Shown here in pieces: positions 1 to 11,196 of a DNA stretch of 64,000 bases. Position 1 is the first letter of the stretch, and every line of letters starts with the position of its first letter. A program made the translations under genes and the position numbers. The DNA is from Shinisaurus crocodilurus (taxonomy: Eukaryota; Chordata; Lepidosauria; Squamata; Shinisauridae), in the NCBI GenBank assembly GCA_021292165.1, contig JAHFWL010001019.1:62001-126000 (forward strand), given 5' to 3'. Under the pieces are notes generated by a model. The model had not been told where the DNA came from. It did not search any database and saw nothing but the letters and a program-made list of their open reading frames with translations.

Positions 1-13
1 AACGCAGTGTACA

Positions 14-16
14 TTT

Positions 17-51
<35 letters not shown>
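14..51. repeat. (TTTC)n microsatellite
   Basis: About nine uninterrupted TTTC units are visible. They also open a spurious short ORF on the plus strand. Confidence 0.95.
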
Positions 52-365
52 GCTTATATCCTGCAGGGCTGGCTGAGTGAGGCAACCGTCTCAGGCAGCG
101 GATATTTGGGGCAGCAGTCCCCAGCCATTCCCCTCTCTTTGAGGGCAGAACCATATGGCCTATTCTGCACCTCTTTATCTAGCATGCTGCCCTGCAGTGC
201 ATTGTAGGGTGCTATCCTACTGCAGGCATTAAAGTAAGATTCAACTGCCAGTCCAGTTCACTTCTGTTCATGGAATAGTGGGAGTGCCATCTTTGTCCTT
301 TCTCTCAGGAAGCAAAGTGTCTTGGGCTGGCCCTGATAGCCTGCCTTTCCTTCAAGGAGCTCAGG

Positions 366-500
366 TTGGTTTAGATCTGGGGTGGGCAGAAGGTAGATCT
401 TCGGATGTTTTGGACTTCAGCTACCAGAAGCCAGCATGGTCAATGGTCAGGCATGCTGGAAGGTGAAGTCCAAAACATCTGGAGACACTTTTAGATGGTT
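366..500. mobile_element. Palindromic MITE, 'catctggag' family
   Basis: The two halves are near-reverse complements: a gatgttttggacttc block on the left and gaagtccaaaacatctgga on the right, around a central segment with ccagcatggtcaatgg. Five or six similar fold-back units recur in the window (11055, 11197, 17387, 25014, 28945). It is non-coding and presumably a non-autonomous DNA transposon; the superfamily is not determined. Confidence 0.65.
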
Positions 501-1782
501 TTCCCCACCACCACCCATGTTATCCTTACAACCCCACTCTGGAGGTAAGCTAGGCTGAGAGATAGTGCCCAAGGTCATCTCACATGCTTTTTGGCTGAGT
601 GGGGCAGACAGCTACAGGGCAGACAGTTTTCTACATTGTTTGAAGGAAGGAGGCGGCTTCTACATGAACTTTTAAACTTCTAGTTTTGTATTCACAACTC
701 GCATCATACAGAAGTGTCAATTGCTATCTAGATGTAAGGAGCCCTGCTCTGCAAGGAAGCAGAGAAAGTGAACTCAGGTCTTAAAGAAGAGTTGGAAGAG
801 GGAAAGGGGTGTGCCCCCCCCCCAGAACTCCATATGGAATCTGACTATTGCATATCTGTCCATTCAGACCTTCAAAGTCATGAGAGTTTATTTCATCTTA
901 TATATATCACACCATTAAAATTATAAACAGAGTGAAAGTACAAATAACTGTGGTGAGCCAAACACATTTGAAACGGATGGAACCAGTTACCTTCAAAGAC
1001 AAGCAGAAAGAATGAGAACCACATGATAGGATGTCAGTGTTCGCAGTCTCTATTACAAGATGCACATCTGTGCCAAGTGCAGTCAAGGGAAACTCTCGGA
1101 CTCTTTCCACAAACCCCAAATCATTTCTTATGTCGATTTCTTCCATCCCTCCCCTCCTGCCAATATGAGCAGCCTTGGGAGTTTCCACATCTTGATGGCT
1201 TGCACATCACATGCTCATCTCATCTCCAGGAGACATGGAATACTGCTTCTGGGCAATCCCAAGCTCCCACCAGGATTCATGGCTTTGCCTCACCAACTCT
1301 CAGACTAAAGGAGTTCTTCACTTTTTCATTGAATATAGGAACAACTGACTTATTCACTTTGTATAAGGCAAATCCAACAGCAACAGGAGCCTTTTTGGAA
1401 TAATTCCGCCAACCTCCACTTGCCTAGAGTGCTCTCAGTGTTACGTGTGCCACAATGAAGTGCTTTAAATCCGCTTGTGTGAGCCATCCAACTTTGCAAG
1501 GAGCACTGTGCAGCTGCTCTCTGCCATCTATTCCAGAATCCAGCAACCTCCCAATATCTGATGAAGTGGACTCGACTAACACATTTCCTATGACCTTCTG
1601 CCATAGGAAATGTGTTAGTCTAAGATAGCACAAGACTCTTTGTTGTTTTTACTGCAATAGACCAACATGACTACTCCGCTGGAAATTCTTCCAACAGCTA
1701 ATTATTGAGCAACTCTTAATCAGCATGTGTCATCACTCATCACCATTTGGAATTCCTATTTTGGTGTTGTACCGAATTTTGG
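501..1782. other. No recognised feature
   Basis: Both strands carry only short ORFs of about 60-130 codons that match nothing I recognise. A short inverted segment occurs near 1566-1625, where aacacatttcctatg recurs as its complement. No splice-flanked exon stood out. Confidence 0.5.
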
Positions 1783-1814
1783 TCATAGAATCATAGAAAA
1801 GTAGAGTTGGAAGT
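1783..1814 (-). repeat. Isolated CR1 3'-tail stub
   Basis: The 32 bases match the terminal repeat and last bases of the window's CR1 elements (tcatagaatcatagaaaag, then tagagttggaag) and nothing upstream of them. It could be an extremely 5'-truncated CR1 insertion. Confidence 0.7.
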
Positions 1815-2469
1815 GTCAGGGCAAACAGTTTTGTAGGCACATTAAATGTGTCTCAAAACATGTTCTCGTTTTTTTTTGTGGCTGTCACTTGTGAACACTT
1901 TTCTGTTGCTTCTTTAATGCCATTTCTTTCTCCCTCATTGCATGAACCTGCTTCATCTGGCGATGCAGAAACACATATCCCAATTCCCCAAATAGCAAAG
2001 GTGGGCAAGGCAATGGCCCTGCAATGTGGGGAGACCAGAGCCTGAGCAATGCACAGATACATTCCCATCCCCACACCCCTATCCAACGGGCAACTCTTTT
2101 GTCCACTCGCATGCCTCCAAATCACCAAAGGGATCTTTTTCAGATTTCCTCCCCCACCCCCTGGTGCCCCATTTTGGTTCAGCTCTAGTATAACATGCAG
2201 CTTGATGAACAAAAATGTGAAAGATTTAGGCTTTGAAATACCAGAGGACTTAAAGATATGTTCTAACTTAAAATCTTTAAAAGACATGATTCCAATGATC
2301 TCTGATATCTCAATGGTTAAGAATTATTTACAATTTGGGATGTCACAGTTGTCAGGATGGCCTCCTACAATGGAATTGGTTAGAGATTCCAACTATCTCC
2401 GGGTTTGCACTGCTTCTCACACTACTTTTCTTCACACACACACACCCATTAATGTGTACAAACCTCACA

Positions 2470-3422
2470 GATTCATCAATTTGGAAGGGATCTCTGAGAT
2501 CATCTATCCCAACCCCTGCTCAATGCAGAATCTGCAGTGCAGGATACAAGCACAGCATTCCTGAAAAACAGCTATCCAAGATCTGATTAAATACACCCAG
2601 CAAAGGAAAACCCACCATCTCCTGAGGCAGTCTGATCCACTGCTCTTACCATTAGGAAGCTTCTCCTAACATTTAGGTGAAATCTGTTTCCTTGCAATTT
2701 CCATGCATTGGTTCTAGTTATTTCCTCTGGAGCAGCAGAAAACAAAACTGTTCCATCTTCTGCATGGCACACTCCTTCACATATTTGAAGACCACTATTA
2801 CGTCTCCCCTTAATCTTCTCTTCTTTAGGCTAAGCACACCACACTCTTTCAACTACTCCTCATGGGAATTTATTTCCAGACCCCTCACCATCCTGGTTGC
2901 TCTTCTCTGGACATGCTCCAATTTGTCAACATCTTTCTTAAAATGTGGTGTCCAGAAATGGGAACAGTATACCACATGAGCCCCAACAAGTACAGAACAG
3001 AATGGAACTATTATTTCTCATAATCTGGGCACTATGCTTTGGTTTATAAAGCCTAGGATTGAGTTTGCTTATTTGGCAGTTGCATCACACTGCTGGCTCA
3101 TGTTCAGCTTATGATCCACTAAGATACATGGGTCCTTGTTCCATCTGCTGCTGCCAAGCCAGTTCTCCCCCATCCTATATTTCTACCTTTGATTCTTTCT
3201 ATCTAATACAAGGCTATGCATTTATCGCTGTTGAATTTCCCCTCGTTGGTTTCAGCCCATTGTTCCAGCCCGTCAACAAGATCCTTTTGAATCTCGATTC
3301 TGTCTCCTATGGTGTTAGCTATCTCACCCAGCTTCAAACTTGTCAGCTGCAAATTTGATAAACATCCCCTCCATGCCCTAATCCAAGTCGTTTATAAAAA
3401 TGCTGGACACCCCCGGCCTATT
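2470..3422 (-). mobile_element. Old, diverged CR1 LINE 3' half
   Basis: Read on the minus strand, this follows the same order of blocks as the younger CR1 copies: reverse-transcriptase C-terminal region, then 3' UTR and tail. Landmarks on the plus strand are the equivalents of ccctgctcaatgcag, catttaggtgaaatctg, cacactgctggctcatgttc and ctgcaaatttgataaacat. It is clearly more diverged than the other copies, with no long open frame, so it is an earlier insertion. Confidence 0.8.
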
Positions 3423-3424
3423 AA

Positions 3425-4050
3425 AATCATAGAAAAATAGAGTTGGAAGGGGCCTACAAGGCCATCAAGTCCAACCCCCTGCTCAATGCAGGAATCCAGG
3501 TCAAAGCATCCCTGACAGATGACTGTCCAGCTGCACCTTGAATGCCTCCAGAGTGGGAGAGCCCACCACTTCCCTAGGAAGTTGGTTCCATTGCCTTATT
3601 GCTCTAACAGTCAGGAAATTATTCCTGATGTTTAGGTGGAATCTGGGTTCCTGTAACTTGAGCCCATTATTCCGTGTCCTGCAAACTGGGATGATCGAGA
3701 AGAGATCATGGCCCTCCTCTGTGTGACAACCCTTCAAGTACTGGAAGAGTGCGATCATATCTCCCCTCAGTCTCCTCTTCTGAAGGCTAAACATGCCCAA
3801 TTCTTTCACTCTCTCCTCATAGGGCCTTGTTTCCAGTCCCTTTATCATCCTTGTTGCCCTCCTCTGAACCCTCTCCAGTTTGTCTATATCCTTCTTAAAG
3901 TGTGGTGGACGCAGTACTCAAGATGAGGCCGAACCAGTGCCGAGTAAGGGGAATTATCACTTCACGCGATTTGGACGCTATACTTCTATTAATGCAGCCC
4001 AAAATAGCATTTGCCTTCTTTGCAGCCACATCGCATTGCTGGCTCATATT
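3425..4050 (-). mobile_element. CR1 LINE, 3' portion of a rearranged copy
   Basis: The block has the CR1 tail, the 3' UTR and the C-terminal part of the reverse transcriptase. An open stretch at 3501-3848 reads [17 protein letters not shown] and continues into [20 protein letters not shown], the standard CR1 C-terminus. The copy stops abruptly at 4050 inside the codons for NMSQQCDV. The next 304 bp are CR1 sequence in the opposite orientation, so this is one piece of a rearranged element that runs to about 4911. Confidence 0.9.
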
Positions 4051-4354
4051 CCTTCTACAGAAAGTGGAGGAAGGAACTAGAGGATTGGCTATCCTTGACC
4101 TGATTCTAACCAACAGAGACGAGTGGCAGTTTCAGGAACTCTGGGGGAAAGTGACCATGTTATACTTGAGTTCTTGATTCTAAAGGAAGCAAAAGCTGAG
4201 TGTAGCCAAACACGTACCCTGGATTTTAGGAAAGCCAATTTTAATAAACTCAGAACAATGATAAGTAAGGTCCCATGGCAAGCAACTCAAATTAGAAAAG
4301 GAGTCCAGGATGGGCGGGAGTTTTTAAAAAAAGGACATTCTAACAGCACAATGG
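4051..4354 (+). mobile_element. Inverted 304-bp CR1 segment (end of endonuclease domain)
   Basis: The plus strand reads the CR1 region that follows the endonuclease: KVEEGTRGLAILDLILTN, then LKEAKAECSQTRTLDFRKAN. It matches the intact-order copy at 30148-30450. The flanking CR1 blocks on both sides are on the minus strand. The left edge resumes at the base where the neighbouring minus-strand block (4355-4911) leaves off, which points to an inversion in place rather than a separate insertion. Confidence 0.85.
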
Positions 4355-4911
4355 AAGTTATCAGCAGCACAACTCAGGAATTTCTTGAGAGGGCCATGTT
4401 TGGCTGAATAAGTCTCCCAACAGATATCAGGGAAATTGAAGTCCCCCATTACTACCACATCATGCCTCCTTGAAACAAAGGCAACTTGCTTTTCAAAAGT
4501 TTCATCCTCGTGTTATCCTTGATTGGGTGGTCGGTAGTAGACTCCAACCGCCATGTTCGTCTTATTCTTTGCCCCATTTATTTTAACCCAGATGCTTTCA
4601 ATGGGGCTGCCAAGCTCCTCTTCCTGTATCTCTGTGCAGAGATATGTATTTTTAACATACAGCGCAACTCCACCCCCCTTTCTGTTGCTTCTGTTCCTTT
4701 TGAACAAGTTATATCCTTCAATTGCTGGATTCCAGCCATGGGAGTCATCCCACCAAGTTTCAGTTATACCTATCAAGTCGTACTTGCCCTCATGTATTAA
4801 GAGTTCAAGTTCGTTCTGTTTGTTGCCCATACTCTAGGCATTAGCACAGAGACATCGAAAACTATGTGCTTTATAGTCCGACTTTCTTCCTACAGTTTGT
4901 GGTAGACTATC
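4355..4911 (-). pseudogene. CR1 AP endonuclease N-terminal domain
   Basis: The minus strand encodes the start of the CR1 second ORF. An open frame at 4830-4513 begins MGNKQNELELLIHEGKYDLI and continues with GITETWWDDSHGW and GGGVALYVKN, typical of an APE-type endonuclease that nicks target DNA to prime reverse transcription. The [15 protein letters not shown] motif follows in another frame near 4430-4450. The domain is interrupted after the codons for ADN, where the inverted block at 4051-4354 takes over. The upstream boundary abuts an LTR fragment at 4912. Confidence 0.85.
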
Positions 4912-5268
4912 TGTAAAGGACCGCAGCCGGTCCTATGCACAGGTTCGGGGTGGAAAGGGTTAACCGGAGCTGGGAAAACCCTTCCTACGCAGCTCTCTGG
5001 CACTGAGGATGAAGCCGCGACCAATTTTGACAGTGGAATAGCGAATGAATGAACTTATTACACTGTTTATGGATAAACAGGTTTAAAGAGGCGTATCAAA
5101 ACAAACAGATAGCGTTAACAAGGCGCACACACCTCCAATCACTTTTGCAAAATTGAGCAGAGACAGAGCAGTACAAGGGTTACCTTAAATGAACCAAGTT
5201 CTTCGAAAGCTGCAGCTTGCCAGCTATCGGAGTTCCAGCTTATTCACCGGGAGCTTCTGGGCACCACA
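4912..5268 (-). mobile_element. Truncated LTR, family with gtccttcaca end
   Basis: On the minus strand the block ends in ggtcctttaca after a short ggaccggctgcggtcc palindrome. That is the 3' end of the LTRs at 42748 and, in the other orientation, 47735. An AATAAG polyadenylation-like hexamer lies inside at about 5055-5060. At 357 bp it is less than half as long as its relatives, and no clean 5-bp target duplication is visible, so it is probably 5'-truncated. No internal retroviral genes accompany it. Confidence 0.6.
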
Positions 5269-5274
5269 GGTATC

Positions 5275-6907
5275 TATCCCTGACAGATAGATGTCCTGCT
5301 GCACCTTGAATGCCTCCAGAGTGGGAGAGCCCACCTCCCTAGGTAGTTGATTCCATTGTCTTATTGCTCTGACAGTCAGGAAATTTTTCCTGATGTTTAG
5401 GTGGAATCTAGGTTCCTGTAACTTGAGCCCATTATTCCGTGTCCTGCAAACTGGGATGATCGAGAAGAGACCCTGGCCCTCCTCTGTGTGACATCCCTTC
5501 AAGTACTGGAAGAGTGCGATCATATCTCCCCTCAGTCTCCTCTTCTGAAGGCTAAACAGGCCCAGTTCTTTCAGTCTCTCCTCATAGGGCCTTGTTTCCA
5601 GTCCCTTTATCATCCTTGTTGCCCGCCTCTGAACCCTCTCCAGTTTGTCTATGTCCTTCTTAAAGTGAGGTGCCCAGAACTGGACGCAGTACTCAAGATG
5701 AGGCCTAACCAGTGCCGAGTAAAGGGGAATTATCACTTCCCGTGATTTGGAAGCTATACTTCTATTAATACAGCCCAAAATAGCTGTGCCTTCTTTGCCT
5801 TCTTTGCAGCCTTCTTTGCAGCCACATCGCATTGCTGGCTCATATTCAGTTTGTGATCTACCACAATTCCAAGATCCTTCTCACTTGTAGTATTGTTGAG
5901 CCAAGTGTCCCCCATTCTGTAACTCTGCATTTGGTTTCCTCTCCCTAGGTGCAGCAATTGGCATTTACCCCTATTAAATTTCATTCTGTTGTTTTCGGCC
6001 CAGTGCTCCAGCCTATCGAGGTCACTTTGAATTTTGTTTCTGTCTTCCAGAGTATTAGCTGTTCCACCCAACTTTGTGTCATCTGCAAATTTGATAAGCA
6101 TTCCCTGTACCTCCTCATCCAAGTCATTAATAAAAATGTTGAAGAGCACCGGGCCCAGGACAGAGCCCTGTGGTACCCCGCTTGTTACCTCTCCCCAGTT
6201 TGAGAAGGAACCATTGATAAGCACTCTTTGAGTCCGATTCTGTAGCCAATTGTGGATCCACCTGATAGTTGTTCCATCTAGCCCACTCTTAGCTAGCTTA
6301 CTAATCAGGATATCATGAGGCACTTTGTCGAAAGCTTTGCTGAAGTCCAGATATATAATGTCCACAGCATTCCCACAGTCCACAAGGGAGGTTACCTGAT
6401 CAAAAAATGAGATCAGATTAGTCTGACAGGATTTGTTCTTGACAAATTCATGCTGGCTTCTAGTAATCACTGCATTGTTTTCAAGGTGCTTGCAGACTGA
6501 CTTCTTTATAATCTGCTCCAAAATCTTCCCGGGGATTGATGTCAGACTGACTGGCCTATAGTTCCCAGGTTCCTCCTTCTTGACCTTTTTGGAGATGGGA
6601 ACAACATTTGCCCTCCTCCAGTCGTCTGGCACTTCACCTGTCCTCCATGACTTCTCAAAGATAGTAGACAGTGGTTCTGAGAGTTCTTCTGCCAGTTCCT
6701 TTATTACTCTAGGATGCCCTGGAGATTTAAACTCGTTCAGAGCAATCAGGTGCTCCTTGACCATTTGCCTATCAATCTCAAGCTGCAATCCTGCCCCTTC
6801 AGTGTGCACTTCAGGTTTGCCAGGGGGGGTCATAGACCCTCTTTTGGGAGAAGACCGAGCCGAAGTAGGAATTGAACACTTCTGCCTTTTCTTTGTCTTC
6901 TGTTATC
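5275..6907 (-). mobile_element. CR1 LINE, 3'- and 5'-truncated, most of reverse transcriptase
   Basis: The block covers the CR1 3' UTR through the start of the reverse transcriptase domain on the minus strand. It lacks the terminal tail, which is cut at 5275 next to the LTR remnant. Its upstream end stops at 6907 inside a segment reading AEVFNSYFG in other copies, and a different LINE's 3' end follows directly. A local GCCTTCTTT-type expansion near 5788-5825 duplicates a few codons. Confidence 0.9.
5754..6833 (-). pseudogene. CR1 reverse transcriptase ORF fragment
   Basis: The 359-codon open frame carries the RNA-dependent DNA polymerase of a CR1 LINE. Visible motifs in order are DDWRRANVVPI (finger region), NYRPVSLTSIPGKILEQI, YLDFSKAFDKVPHDIL (motif A), GVPQGSVLGPVLFNIFIND (motif B) and FADDTKLGG (motif C, catalytic Asp pair). 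The palm motifs are all intact. The frame ends in the AAKKA repeat expansion, after which 5224-5832 continues in another frame. A short deletion after KSPG removes residues present in other copies. It is non-functional as it stands. Confidence 0.85.
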
Positions 6908-6994
6908 TACACAATCTTCCTTAGAATTTCCTACTTTTATCCTGGAAGACAATCTTACTCGGTCACGAATGATCGCCTGATGATGATGATGATG
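6906..6994 (+). mobile_element. 3' end of RTE-type LINE (same family as 53.3-54.9 kb)
   Basis: The stretch tacacaatcttccttagaat, then tatcctggaagacaatctta, then gatcgcctgatgatgatg matches the last ~110 bp of the RTE-type element ending at 54902, including the (GAT)n tail. Only the 3' UTR is present, so it is a severely 5'-truncated insertion. It abuts the CR1 block with about 2 bp of shared sequence at the join. Confidence 0.8.
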
Positions 6995-8919
6995 CTTAGT
7001 GTGAAACATCTAACTTTTCCCAAGGACAGCCCACGTCACTGCAAATTCCAGGGTAAATGCTGATAGTCGTCTGGGCTGGGGAAAGGTGGGTCCCGCCAGT
7101 CCTGCAGTGTGGTTCATGCTGAATACTGCAGGTCAGCAGTCAGGCTGAGGGAGTGGTTTACAACAACCCATCAGTGTTGTCCCGTAGTATTGTACTCCTG
7201 TTGGAGGATGTGCTGAGAGACAGTAACCCATTTAGTAATCTAGTAATCTATGTAGGCCACTGCTAATACTACAAGTCAAAGTTGGGGCTGAGGCTGGTTT
7301 GAATTCCCAGCAAAAATTCCCCATATAAAACATCTCACAGGTTGCAGGAAAAGACACTCTACTTCAATTGCCCCCCTGCCCCCGCCTCGCCAGGCCAAAT
7401 CCAGCACTCATTCTGCATACAGAAGCTCACGCTCCTTTGACTTGCATGCAGACAGGTCATGTTTTAAATGCTCAGTCCCCTCCCCCAAGGTCTGCGCATG
7501 AAGTGTGTCTGCGTTAGACTCCCATCTGCTGCTCTCCCCCAGTGACGTGTGCTGACCAATCCAACGGAATCTTGTCTTTCTCCACTGATATCTAAGGGAC
7601 GTTTTCACTTCTGGGGGATCATGCCCATCTTTGCTGTTTGTATAGGAAGAGAGGGGCAATAGGAACGAGAGCCAGAACGGGTAGAAAAAACGGGTCCCAC
7701 AAAAGCCTGGCCTAAAAGATGCACCTAGGGATGTGCGATGCTGGGAAATCCATTTCGCTTAAGCTCGATGGACTTGCACAGCATTTCTGACCCGGCGATC
7801 GGAAACAGACGGCGCTGGATTTTTTTCGGGTTCCAGAAATGTACGCGAAATAGTTGTGCACATTGAGAACTGAGATCTGAGTTTGCAGCACCATTTGCAC
7901 AAATGGTGATTTGTGCAAATTGGGTCTTTTGCACAAATGGGGTCTGAATCTTTAAATCTGCATAAATGCGTTCACACTGTTTTTAATACTTTATTTCAAT
8001 CACGAATCTGTTATGTAACCCTGGGTACAACATATTCCCTTGGTAAATATCCTGGTCAGTTTCATCCTCTCACCACTTAGTCATTAGCTCACCACATTCC
8101 CTACTTCACAAAGAACATGTCATTGTCAATTTTGTCTACTTCGGCATCAGCACTAAGGTTTTCCCCTAGGGTTACATGATTTGTGCACATCAAACAGATG
8201 CATTTTTAAATTATTTTCAAATATTATTTTTCAGAACCCATGATTTGTGCGAACAGAACCATGTTTTTTTAGTCTCTTCCCCCTGCCTCATTCTTCCCAC
8301 CAATATTATGCCTTCAATATCTGATTTCGTTGGGTAATGTATTTATTCCGACAAATACTGTTTATTGTGTTCGTGTGGGGAAAACGGAACGGAATACAGC
8401 GCATCGAGTTGGAAAAATCAGTTGGATTTTTACCCAGCAAACATATCCCTTGCACATCCCCAGATGGACCGCAAGCAAGCTGCTTGCCTGGAATTTTGAC
8501 CAACCCTGAACTGAGCAGCTAACTTCAACGTAGAACTAGAAATTCAGAATTAAAAGGAGTGCAGGGATTTCAAGAGGTTAATGGACTCAAGTGCCTGGCA
8601 AGGAAACTCCTACAATAATGAATGCACTAAGATGAGAAAGATAACCCATGTGTCTGTCTGACACACTCAAACTTGTTTTAAAAGGAAACAGACAAAATCC
8701 CCCTCTCCCCCCAGGAGGGGGAGGGGGAGGGGTCATAGCATCTTTTTCCAAATAATGAAGTAATATTTTGCAAAACACATGAGCTTCCTGGGATGTTATT
8801 GTAATGTCTTCAGCATAAAACTGTGAGCTCATAGGTAAGAAAGTGAAGCAGTAAAAGGAGAGGCAAAAAGGACTGCAGTGACTACAAAGAACCCACACAT
8901 TTAAACTCAGTTAAGGTCA
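6995..8919. other. No recognised gene or element
   Basis: The stretch holds short ORFs only. Blocks tagggatgtgcgatg (7729) and its approximate complement cttgcacatcccca (8449) could be ends of a degraded DNA transposon, but the interior gives no support. A pyrimidine/purine-rich stretch lies at 8699-8731. Confidence 0.4.
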
Positions 8920-9030
8920 TTTATTTATTTATTTATTATATTTTTGAATCGCCCATCTGGCCAGTCATCCGGCCACTCTGAGCGATGTATAGTCTAATTA
9001 AATACAAGAAAAAACAATATAAATAAATAG
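8920..9030 (-). mobile_element. LINE 3' tail (L2-like), with (TTTA)n
   Basis: The plus-strand blocks tttatttattta, aatcgcccatctggcc and ccactctgagcgatg match the copy at 38245-38345, which continues into L2-type reverse transcriptase. The repeat is therefore an isolated 3' end of that LINE group on the minus strand. Confidence 0.6.
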
Positions 9031-9304
9031 ATAAATAGATTAATAAAATGAAGTCTATTTAGTTCTTAATTACAAATCCAATTTCTTCCCCTTTTTGACC
9101 TTAACAAATTTATTAAAATGATAAAATAGTGCACCTGAGGATTTTTGGAAACATGGCCAAGCATTATTAGCACATTCCCACTAATTGGGATGAGATGACT
9201 CATTCTTAAGTTCCTGGGGGGGGGGGAGAATCTAGAGGATGCTTTCTTTCCTCTAGTTCTCTGAAGCCTATTTTGAGGGTTCAGAAATAGGAAGGGGAGT
9301 ACGA

Positions 9305-10325
9305 GTAAGATGAGCACTCATGACCTTCTTGATGGTATCTGCTGGAGTGTCTAGCTGGAGTGGAGCTTGATAGAAGTTGTTGTTGTCGAGCGTGATCGGG
9401 TTCAGCCGATCCTGGTTGATAAGTCTGGGTCGATGTCAGAGCGGAGGCTTCGACATCATGAGCCCTCTCATTGGGGGAACTCACAATTTCTCCCTCGGAG
9501 ACTGAAATCGCATGAGTCCTCTAGCCCGAGGCGGCCTTAGGCGTTGGGGACTCGGAGCGGAGGAGATCGACATAGATAGGTGTTCTGCCGCCGATGTCGA
9601 TGGGAGAGGGGATGCTGCCTGCAAAACCTGAGGGGGCGAACTGTGTCCGTGTTGTCTCTGCTTTTCTTTACGTTTCTTGCTCTCTTCCCTGATCTTTTTG
9701 GGTTTTTCCATGAGTTTTCTCGCTATGTGAGCCTCAAGCGACTTGCCCGGTGTGGGGGGGCAAGTGGCTGCAGCTGGCTGGCTGGAGTGGTGGCGTTTTG
9801 CTGCTAGGCTGAGAAGGCCACTCATGATGCAGAGCTTCGGTGGTCGCCTCGAGGGCCTTATGCCATACGCGGCTTTTACCGTAATTTATCCACGCAGTGT
9901 TTGCACGCTTGCCGGGTGAAGGCTTGGCAATGAATGCATGAGTCGACTTCATGGCCTTCCCCGAGGCAGATGAGGCAAAGGGAGTGCCTGTCTGCTGGAG
10001 GCAACTTGGCGCCACAGCGCATGCATTTCCTGAAGGCCGCCTTGGGCGACATAGCGAACGAGAACAGGAGGGATCAGAGTTAAGGGAAGAGAGAGAATAG
10101 TAGAGATATTTTTTTTTGCAGGACAAAGAAGGGGCGGAAGGTAGTGAAAGTTCAGTAGAAAACTAAGAGATCAGTGGTCTAAGGAGAGAGCTTCCCAAAC
10201 GTGACTAGCCTGAGCAGCGGTCAAAGAGGAACTGAGGAGATGGGTGGGAGCTGCGCTAAGGAGCACGCACGAGGGGGAGGAACTCCCACCCAAATTCCTT
10301 AGCTATAGAACCTTCCCGAAATGGT
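9305..10325 (-). mobile_element. DIRS-like gag region, copy 1
   Basis: The minus strand carries a series of proline-, serine- and lysine-rich frames: 10052-9876 (Cys/His cluster), 9825-9481 (basic, with KKIREESKKRKEKQ) and 9484-9281. The order and several motifs are shared with 58640-60156: a start with KAAFRKC, a GKSLEA/GKAVEA helix, a run of Lys/Glu and Arg, then EGEIV/EGEII. Shared protein architecture in two separate places indicates a transposon gag-like ORF. Assignment to DIRS (tyrosine-recombinase retrotransposons) rests on resemblance to remembered gag features and is tentative. No recombinase or reverse transcriptase is present here. Confidence 0.5.
9876..10052 (-). pseudogene. Short gag-like ORF with Cys/His cluster
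   Basis: The frame starts at ATG 10052 and reads MSPKAAFRKCMRCGAKLPPA, followed by DRHSLCLICLGEGH and a further CIHCQAF and CKHC, then stops at TAA 9878-9876 (58 codons). The pattern C-x2-C, C-x2-C, H, C-x2-C suggests zinc binding. In the second copy at 60156 the MRCGAKL residues are deleted, yet PTDGHSLCLVCLGVSH is retained. The protein is probably a nucleic-acid-binding part of a retrotransposon gag. It is truncated by the TAA relative to the longer sister frame. Confidence 0.5.
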
Positions 10326-11054
10326 CTCAGCGCAAAGCCCATATGTGTGTTGCACAGAGACCACAAAGAAGAACCTAAGAGTGCAAAGATTTAGGCACAA
10401 CGCTTTGTCACTCTACACACAACCTAAAGCTGAATTTCAGCAGTGTGGTGGCAGGGCCATGTGTGGCCCACGGGTCGTGTGTTGCCCACCCCCTGCTCTT
10501 ACCTATTAGGAATGGCAACTAAGCATATTTGATTTAAGAACCTTTAAGCAATCTTAGACGATTATTTGAAGGGTGACATTTTATTCCCTTTTGTAAATAA
10601 TTCCCCTTAATAAACATCTTAATTTTTGTTCATTTTGCAAGGTTGTTTCTAGCAGTGGTGTCAATCCCATGCCTACACCATAGGACCCAGGCATAGGAAC
10701 TAAGATTCTTTTAGGTAGAGAGGCTTTATTTTGGGGGCAGTGGTTAACAGTTCTGTAGCTGAGGAAGCATTCCCTAGTGGTGAGTTCTAAAACTGTGGCA
10801 GTGAATTTCCTATACCCAAGACTCAACGTTATTTTTAAAAACTTTGGATCTAGCCTAAACCTCATGCAGACCTATGCTCTCTTCGAAACATTCCCATGTT
10901 ACAAAGGAAAGAAATAGCTGGTGATGCTGGACAAATATAATATTTGGCATCTTGTCCCTGGCAAGGATGATAATAGTTTGTGTATCTTCACTAACTGTAT
11001 TTTCTACATGCATCTTCTATCAAGATTTACTATGTAAAATTTCAAAACCTAAGA
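10326..11054. other. No recognised feature
   Basis: AT-rich intergenic or intronic sequence with short ORFs under 100 codons and no repeat family I can name. Confidence 0.5.
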
Positions 11055-11196
11055 CAACCTTTCTCAATGTGGGGCCTTCCAGATATTTTGTACTACAACT
11101 CCTATCATCCCTGACCACTGACCATGCAGGCTGGGGCCGATGGAATTTCTAGCCCAAAACAACTAGAGGGCACCTCCTTGGAGGAGGCTGCCCTAT
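11055..11196. mobile_element. Palindromic MITE
   Basis: Outer arms aacctttctcaatgtgggg and the complementary ggaggctgccc end, with ttccagatattttgtactac opposite a degraded counterpart. The centre contains ccatgcaggctggggc. It belongs to the same family as 17387-17523, which is much less eroded. Confidence 0.6.

Noticed and set aside
3538..3726. Plus-strand ORFs inside CR1 copies (also 5488, 5949, 15747, 22237, 52168, 52353)
   Set aside because: They are antisense shadows of the CR1 reverse transcriptase and 3' UTR and recur in every copy.
7728..8465. Possible DNA transposon with tagggatgtgc ends
   Set aside because: The end match is about 10 bp, interior arms do not mirror, and no 8-bp duplication is seen.
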